NCBI RefSeq assembly: GCF_024345205.1
Contig: NZ_BROC01000012.1
Location: 1 to 64,000, forward strand
DNA: 64,000 bases
Direction of reading: 5' to 3'
From: Lapidilactobacillus luobeiensis
GTDB lineage: Bacteria > Bacillota > Bacilli > Lactobacillales > Lactobacillaceae
In this document: in pieces, positions 60,274 through 64,000 of the stretch
Numbering within the stretch: position 1 is the first letter of the stretch
Layout: each line of letters starts with the position of its first letter
Notes under the pieces: model-generated
What the model was told of the DNA's origin: nothing
Databases searched by the model: none
The model's input: only the letters and a program-made list of their open reading frames with translations
Position numbers and translations under genes: made by a program

Positions 60274-60786
60274 CTTTTTCTCCTCCTTAGCTTAGATCTT
60301 AGCGGAAATTCTTAACTTTTAGTAGCAAATATATTTGACAACTAGCAAAATTCTGACAAAAAAGGGACAACGACACTTTGGAAAATTGCTTTTTTAGTGA
60401 ATTTGTGAGGGTGAGCGCGAAATTCAATCATTTGTGGTGTGGCACTGTTTACCTCAGAAATCAAATTCTGGATGTTTCGCGAAGTATTAAAAATGGCAGA
60501 TCAGTGTCGAATCTGATCTGCCTACGAAGATGATCGGGAAGTGATTCCTAGCCTTAGCGCCTGCGTAAAAATTGAGATCTTCTACGCGCGACTAGCAAGG
60601 ACATTGCTGAATCTGCCAATGGCACAACGAGAATCAAAGGATCATCGACCATTCCTGACTTGCCAGATCATACTAAAACCTACTATTAGTGAAGGTTGAT
60701 TTTTATCCGTTCTAGAGCAACGATGTCGGCTCATCAATCAAAATCAATTACTGGCATCGACATGACGAGTAGCTGCGCGCAGAGAC
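60274..60786 (-). other. Intergenic region with a minus-strand terminator
   Basis: 513 bp without a recognised gene. GGCAGATCAG (60495-60504) and CTGATCTGCC (60513-60522) form a perfect 10-bp hairpin. On the minus strand it is followed by ATTTTT, a terminator for the regulator gene at 60787, although 265 bp beyond its stop. Confidence 0.55.
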
Positions 60787-61242
60787 CTAGTCACGATTTT
60801 CTCGACGTAAGCGTCGCAGGGAGCGAAGCAGTGGATCGCGCAAATGGAAGACCAGCAGTAGGATCAGGATCAACAAGAATAAAACACTGACCACGCTGAT
60901 GCTCACAACCATCAGCGAATAACGTCCCCCAGTCACGATCATGATCACGGGGATCATGACCGCAATCAGAAAAATGGTTGGGACGCCAAACAATAGTAAT
61001 TTGAGCCAAGGACCAGCAAATAAATGGGGATTCAGTTGTTCAGGCCGGTGTGTGTTCAACTCGTGTGTCAATGAAATCGCTAAAAGTCGCTCGAGTTGTT
61101 GCATCTGATCATTCGTAGGTTGTAGTCGATCAGTCTCCCAAGCCGTGATCTGATCAAGCGTTACCTTCATTTGCTGGGCCAATTCTGTCTGACTCCAACC
61201 TGATCTCCGCCGGGCGGCGCTGATCTGAACTCCGATAGTCAT
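60787..61242 (-). CDS. XRE-family regulator with membrane segments
   Basis: 151 residues from ATG 61242 (GGGGGAG upstream). Helix-turn-helix about 3-58 ('WSQTELAQQMKVTLDQITAWE'), then two strongly hydrophobic segments (about 80-105 and 110-133) and a basic tail 'LLRSLRRLRRENRD'. Similar in plan to the neighbour at 59878 but with low similarity. Confidence 0.75.
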   Translation of the reverse strand: MTIGVQISAARRRSGWSQTELAQQMKVTLDQITAWETDRLQPTNDQMQQLERLLAISLTHELNTHRPEQLNPHLFAGPWLKLLLFGVPTIFLIAVMIPVIMIVTGGRYSLMVVSISVVSVLFLLILILLLVFHLRDPLLRSLRRLRRENRD

Positions 61243-61656
61243 CTTGACTCCCCCTTTGCTCGTTTAGCATAGCATAGGCCCAGCCTTGGCAAAAGTAAAA
61301 GCGATTATATTGACCGTTTTATTGCGGCGTTATACGAACCACTCTATCAGTATGAAACGTTCAGATGATCATCAATAGCTCTGATTTTACTGTAACCACT
61401 TTTTGCCAATGGATCAAGGTTAAGTATTCGATAGGGATGTTGATCTGAGGAAGGCTGGTTGCGGACCAGCCGTTATAACGGCGTTATGAATGGTGAGTGC
61501 GTCTTGTGATTATGACTAGGTGAGTTGAGGAACTTGATCGTTAGATAGGCGACTTTTTTGGTCGTGCTCCTGGTCAGATATATGGACAGAAAAGTGGGGA
61601 CGCCCTTGCTAAACGCCGGTTAAAATGAAATTTTAGCAGAAATATCAAAAAAGCGC
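61243..61656 (+). other. Intergenic region before the Trp leader
   Basis: About 410 bp, no gene seen. A GC-rich hairpin GGCTGGT-TGCGG-ACCAGCC lies at 61454-61472, followed by the palindrome GTTATAAC. No T-run follows. Confidence 0.4.
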
Positions 61657-61685
61657 TTGACGAATCGCCTGATCCAAGGTAGTCT
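61657..61685 (+). promoter_or_regulatory. Promoter of the trpXYZ-like operon
   Basis: TTGACG (61657-61662) and TAGTCT (61680-61685) with a 17-bp spacer. It places transcription start about 15 nt before the leader-peptide ribosome site. Confidence 0.6.
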
Positions 61686-61714
61686 GAAAATAATCAAGTA
61701 AAGGAGTGACCATC

Positions 61715-61777
61715 ATGACCCAACTATCATTGACCCACGCGAAATCATTAAAATCATGGCAAAGCTGGCGTAGATAA
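61715..61777 (+). CDS. trpL: Tryptophan-rich leader peptide
   Basis: 20-codon ORF with a strong site AAGGAGTG six bases before ATG. Product M-T-Q-L-S-L-T-H-A-K-S-L-K-S-W-Q-S-W-R-R; the two Trp codons are at 61757 and 61766, two codons before the stop. The cluster of the rarest amino acid just before stacked hairpins and a terminator is the hallmark of a ribosome-stalling attenuator peptide. It precedes an importer operon of the TrpXYZ type. Confidence 0.75.
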   Translation: MTQLSLTHAKSLKSWQSWRR

Positions 61778-61903
61778 GTTGTATTGATGGGAACTTGTAC
61801 GTTATTCCATGGATACAACACTTTAGAGACTTTTCTAATGTTGTGTCTATGCTGACAAAGTAAACAATGGCCGCATAGATGATCTGATCTATGCGGTATT
61901 TTT
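61778..61903 (+). promoter_or_regulatory. Attenuator with alternative hairpins and terminator 1
   Basis: Segment A GTTGTAT (61778-61784, just after the leader stop) pairs with B ATACAAC (61813-61819). B extended (ACAACACTTTAGA, to 61827) pairs with C TCTAATGTTGT (61835-61845 region). C's end TCTATGC (61846-61852) pairs with D GCATAGA (61873-61879). D extended CCGCATAGAT (61871-61880) pairs perfectly with E ATCTATGCGG (61887-61896), followed by TATTTTTAT, making an intrinsic terminator. A:B plus C:D excludes the terminator, whereas B:C allows D:E. Confidence 0.7.
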
Positions 61904-61908
61904 ATACC

Positions 61909-61936
61909 GCAATTGCCTTCGGGTAGTTGCTTTTTT
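61909..61936 (+). terminator. Terminator 2 of the trpX leader
   Basis: GCAATTGCC and GGTAGTTGC form a 9-bp stem (two G-U pairs) with a TTCG tetraloop, followed by TTTTTTA. It sits directly behind terminator 1. ATACCGC just before and into it (61904-61910) can pair with GCGGTAT (61893-61899) of terminator 1, linking the two structures. Confidence 0.65.
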
Positions 61937-61961
61937 ATTGTTTGAAAATGGAGGAATAGCT

Positions 61962-63008
61962 ATGGGTAATCGGCGATTAAGATATACGATCATTGGTTTA
62001 ACATTACTACTGATCGGAGGTGGGTTTTTGGAACAGCACGCAGCAACTACTGACACCAAGACGAAAAGCACTCAGAAATCAGCGCAGCGCACACAAAAGA
62101 AAGTCGTGGGGATCTTGCAATATGTCAGTCATCCGGCCCTGGATCAGATCAAGGCTGGTGTGATCTCTGGCTTACGAGCGAGTGGTTATTCGGTAGGAAA
62201 AAATTTGACGATCAAGTTTCAAAATGGTCAAGCTGATCAAAGTAAATTGACGACGATGAGTCAACAATTGGTCCAAGAGAAAGCAGATGTTTTAGTAGGT
62301 ATCGCCACGCCGGCCGCTCAGGCATTAGCTAATACAACGCAAACAACGCCGATCGTTTTAGGAGCCGTCACTGATCCAGTCAGTGCTGGCTTGGTTCAAG
62401 ATATGCAAAAGCCCTGTGGTAATATCACGGGTGTTTCTGACCAGCCACCATTGGCGAGTATTTTAACGTTGGCGCGCCAACTGATCCCGGCGAGCAAAAC
62501 TGTGGGGATCTTGTATTCATCACAAGAGGCTAATTCAAAGGCTCAAGTAGCCACGGCCACAGCTGCGGCGACGAAACTAGGTTTGAAAGTGATCAAAAAA
62601 CCAGTGGCGACGACTAATGAGATCGCGACTACCGTTCAAGTGTTGGCGCGTCAAGTCGATTTTCTCCTTTTGCCATTAGATAATACCTTGGCTAATGCGA
62701 TGAGCACGGTGGTAGCTGAAGCCGATCGACAACAACTCCCCGTTTTTCCAGCCGTGGATACGATGGTACGTCAAGGTGGGCTGGCAACGGTCGGAATCAA
62801 TCAACGTCAATTGGGGATCCAAACTGGGAAAATGGTCGCCCAGATCCTATCTGGTCAAGCGCGGCCGGCAAAAATGCCGGTTTATACGTTTAAGCGTGGC
62901 GATCTGATCATCAATCAGGATCAGGCGCAACGCTTGGGAATCAAGATCCACGATGATTTGGCCCAAACGGCAAAATTTGTGACAACAACGAAAGGAGCGA
63001 CAAAATAA
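61962..63008 (+). CDS. trpX: ABC transporter substrate-binding protein, TrpX-like
   Basis: 348 residues from ATG 61962 (TGGAGGA upstream). N-terminal hydrophobic signal/anchor (about 8-27) without a lipobox Cys. Two-lobed binding fold: 'KVVGILQYVSHPALDQIKAGVISGL' and 'VLVGIATPAAQALANTTQTTPIVLGAVTDP' are diagnostic of the family (COG2984-type). In streptococci this family is called TrpX because of Trp-responsive leaders; here the Trp leader peptide supports the same substrate. Stop overlaps the permease start (TAATG). Confidence 0.85.
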   Translation: MGNRRLRYTIIGLTLLLIGGGFLEQHAATTDTKTKSTQKSAQRTQKKVVGILQYVSHPALDQIKAGVISGLRASGYSVGKNLTIKFQNGQADQSKLTTMSQQLVQEKADVLVGIATPAAQALANTTQTTPIVLGAVTDPVSAGLVQDMQKPCGNITGVSDQPPLASILTLARQLIPASKTVGILYSSQEANSKAQVATATAAATKLGLKVIKKPVATTNEIATTVQVLARQVDFLLLPLDNTLANAMSTVVAEADRQQLPVFPAVDTMVRQGGLATVGINQRQLGIQTGKMVAQILSGQARPAKMPVYTFKRGDLIINQDQAQRLGIKIHDDLAQTAKFVTTTKGATK

Positions 63009-63886
63009 TGATCGTTTCAACGATTGGTCAAGGTTTATTATGGGCATTACTAGGATTAGGGATCTTCATGACTTTTCGGATCTTAGATTTTCCAGATATG
63101 ACGGCTGAAGGGACCTTTCCCTTAGGAGGCGCGGTCTGCGTGACTGCGATCAGCCAAGGCGTACCACCTTTACTGGCTACTGTGCTTGGTGTTGGCGCTG
63201 GCATGCTCGCCGGATTGGTCACGGGACTTTTGTATACAAAGGGCAAGATACCTGTGATCTTGGCTGGGATCCTAGTCATGTCTGGTTTGAATTCGGTCAT
63301 CCTGTTCGTGATGAAAAGCCCTAACCTAAGCTTACTTGATTATCCTCGTCTGCAAAACGCGTTCAGTGAGTTGCCGTTACCGCCATATTTCGATTTGGTG
63401 ATCCTTGGTCTACTCAGTGTGGGTATCTTGGTAACCTGTTTATACCTATTCTTTCAAACTGACTTAGGCCAGGCCTACATCGCAACTGGCGACAATGAAA
63501 AAATGGCCCGTTCTTTGGGGATCAATACGGACCGAATGAAGATCTTGGGACTGACTTTGTCCAATGGTGTCATTGCCTTATCCGGCGCACTGGTGGCGCA
63601 AAATGATGGCTACGCGGATGCCTCGAAAGGGATCGGGGTAATCGTGATCGGCCTGGCTTCGATCATTATCGGTGAAGTTCTTTTTCATGAGTTATCCTTA
63701 TTAGAACGACTATTGGCGGTCGTGGTCGGGAGCATACTTTACCAATTACTGATTTCTTTGATCATTTGGGCCGGTTTTGACACGACTTATCTAAAAATCA
63801 TTTCAGCGACAGTCTTGGCAATCTGTTTGATGTTGCCACAGTTGCGCACTAAGATTCTCAAGACTAAGAAAGCGGGGCAAGTTTGA
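63008..63886 (+). CDS. trpY: ABC transporter permease, TrpY-like
   Basis: 292 residues with about eight hydrophobic segments, 'ILDFPDMTAEGTFPLGGAVC' near the start and 'ATGDNEKMARSLGINTDRMK' in a cytoplasmic loop, typical of the branched-chain-type permeases paired with TrpX proteins. Overlaps its neighbours by one base at each end (TAATG and TGATG), so the three subunits are translationally coupled. Confidence 0.87.
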   Translation: MIVSTIGQGLLWALLGLGIFMTFRILDFPDMTAEGTFPLGGAVCVTAISQGVPPLLATVLGVGAGMLAGLVTGLLYTKGKIPVILAGILVMSGLNSVILFVMKSPNLSLLDYPRLQNAFSELPLPPYFDLVILGLLSVGILVTCLYLFFQTDLGQAYIATGDNEKMARSLGINTDRMKILGLTLSNGVIALSGALVAQNDGYADASKGIGVIVIGLASIIIGEVLFHELSLLERLLAVVVGSILYQLLISLIIWAGFDTTYLKIISATVLAICLMLPQLRTKILKTKKAGQV

Positions 63887-64000
63887 TGGCATTATTAACC
63901 TTGGATAAGTTAACAAAAATCGTTTCTGGTGATGGTAATGGTGAAAAAATCCTATTGGATCACGTTGATTTGAGTTTGGCGGAAGGTGATTTCGTCACCG
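63886..64000 (+). CDS. trpZ: ABC transporter ATP-binding protein, TrpZ-like (partial)
   Basis: Start of the ATPase gene, cut by the window edge. ATG overlaps the permease stop (TGATG). The 38 visible residues, beginning 'MALLTLDKLTKIV' and reaching 'LLDHVDLSLAEGDFVT', match the first beta strands of an ABC ATPase before Walker A. Confidence 0.85.
   Translation, partial: MALLTLDKLTKIVSGDGNGEKILLDHVDLSLAEGDFVT

Noticed and set aside
61690-61937. T-box riboswitch as explanation of the trpX leader
   Set aside because: The leader is too short, and I do not see the conserved T-box sequence or a stem I with specifier loop. The leader-peptide design explains the layout better.

Overview
The window is chromosomal DNA from a low-GC Gram-positive bacterium, almost certainly a member of the Lactobacillaceae. 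The support is a ctsR-clpC pair beside an rRNA/tRNA cluster, the rpoBC, rpsL-rpsG-fusA and S10-spc-alpha gene order, a zinc-type S14, an ECF transporter module next to rplQ, and strong AGGAGG ribosome binding sites with frequent TTG and GTG starts. I cannot fix the genus from sequence alone.

Layout. 1-1051: end of a 5S rRNA and ten tRNA genes. 1075-6481: ctsR-clpC behind a CtsR operator, then two U32-family (TrhP-like) genes. 6559-14186: rpoB-rpoC with a structured leader. 14192-16970 (minus strand): a small ABC exporter with an XRE/AbrB-type regulator, and a ComC-like prepilin peptidase. 17161-34741: rpsL-rpsG-fusA and the S10/spc/alpha ribosomal superoperon through secY, adk, infA, rpmJ, rpoA and rplQ, with structured leaders before rpsJ and infA. 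34742-38512: a possible structured RNA, a YczE-like membrane protein and ecfA1-ecfA2-ecfT.

38641-50587 is the accessory part. Two stand-alone NRPS-like genes with the same unusual order (adenylation, carrier, condensation-like) lie on either side of truA-rplM-rpsI. The first is GC-rich, sits behind a long leader and is followed by an MFS exporter gene. The second is AT-rich, diverges from an Rgg-type regulator, and that pair is bracketed by about 70-bp inverted repeats that double as terminators. These look like separate insertions around a conserved ribosomal-protein block.

50787-59406 holds a redox and carbonyl-stress cluster. It encodes four flavodoxin-domain proteins (three with an N-terminal anchor or lipobox), a ferric-reductase-type transmembrane haem/FAD protein, a cyclophilin-like lipoprotein, a zinc alcohol dehydrogenase, an anchored alpha/beta hydrolase and an aldo-keto reductase. 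Three promoters in the cluster have the same 19-bp spacer and two are nearly identical over 39 bp, which suggests one MerR-type regulator acting in trans.

59544-61242 (minus strand) encodes two XRE regulators with membrane segments and a small membrane protein. 61657-64000 is the start of a TrpXYZ-like ABC importer operon. Its leader encodes a 20-residue peptide with two Trp codons (W-Q-S-W), followed by mutually exclusive RNA hairpins and two intrinsic terminators. This is the layout of ribosome-mediated tryptophan attenuation, and I consider it the most striking signal in the window.
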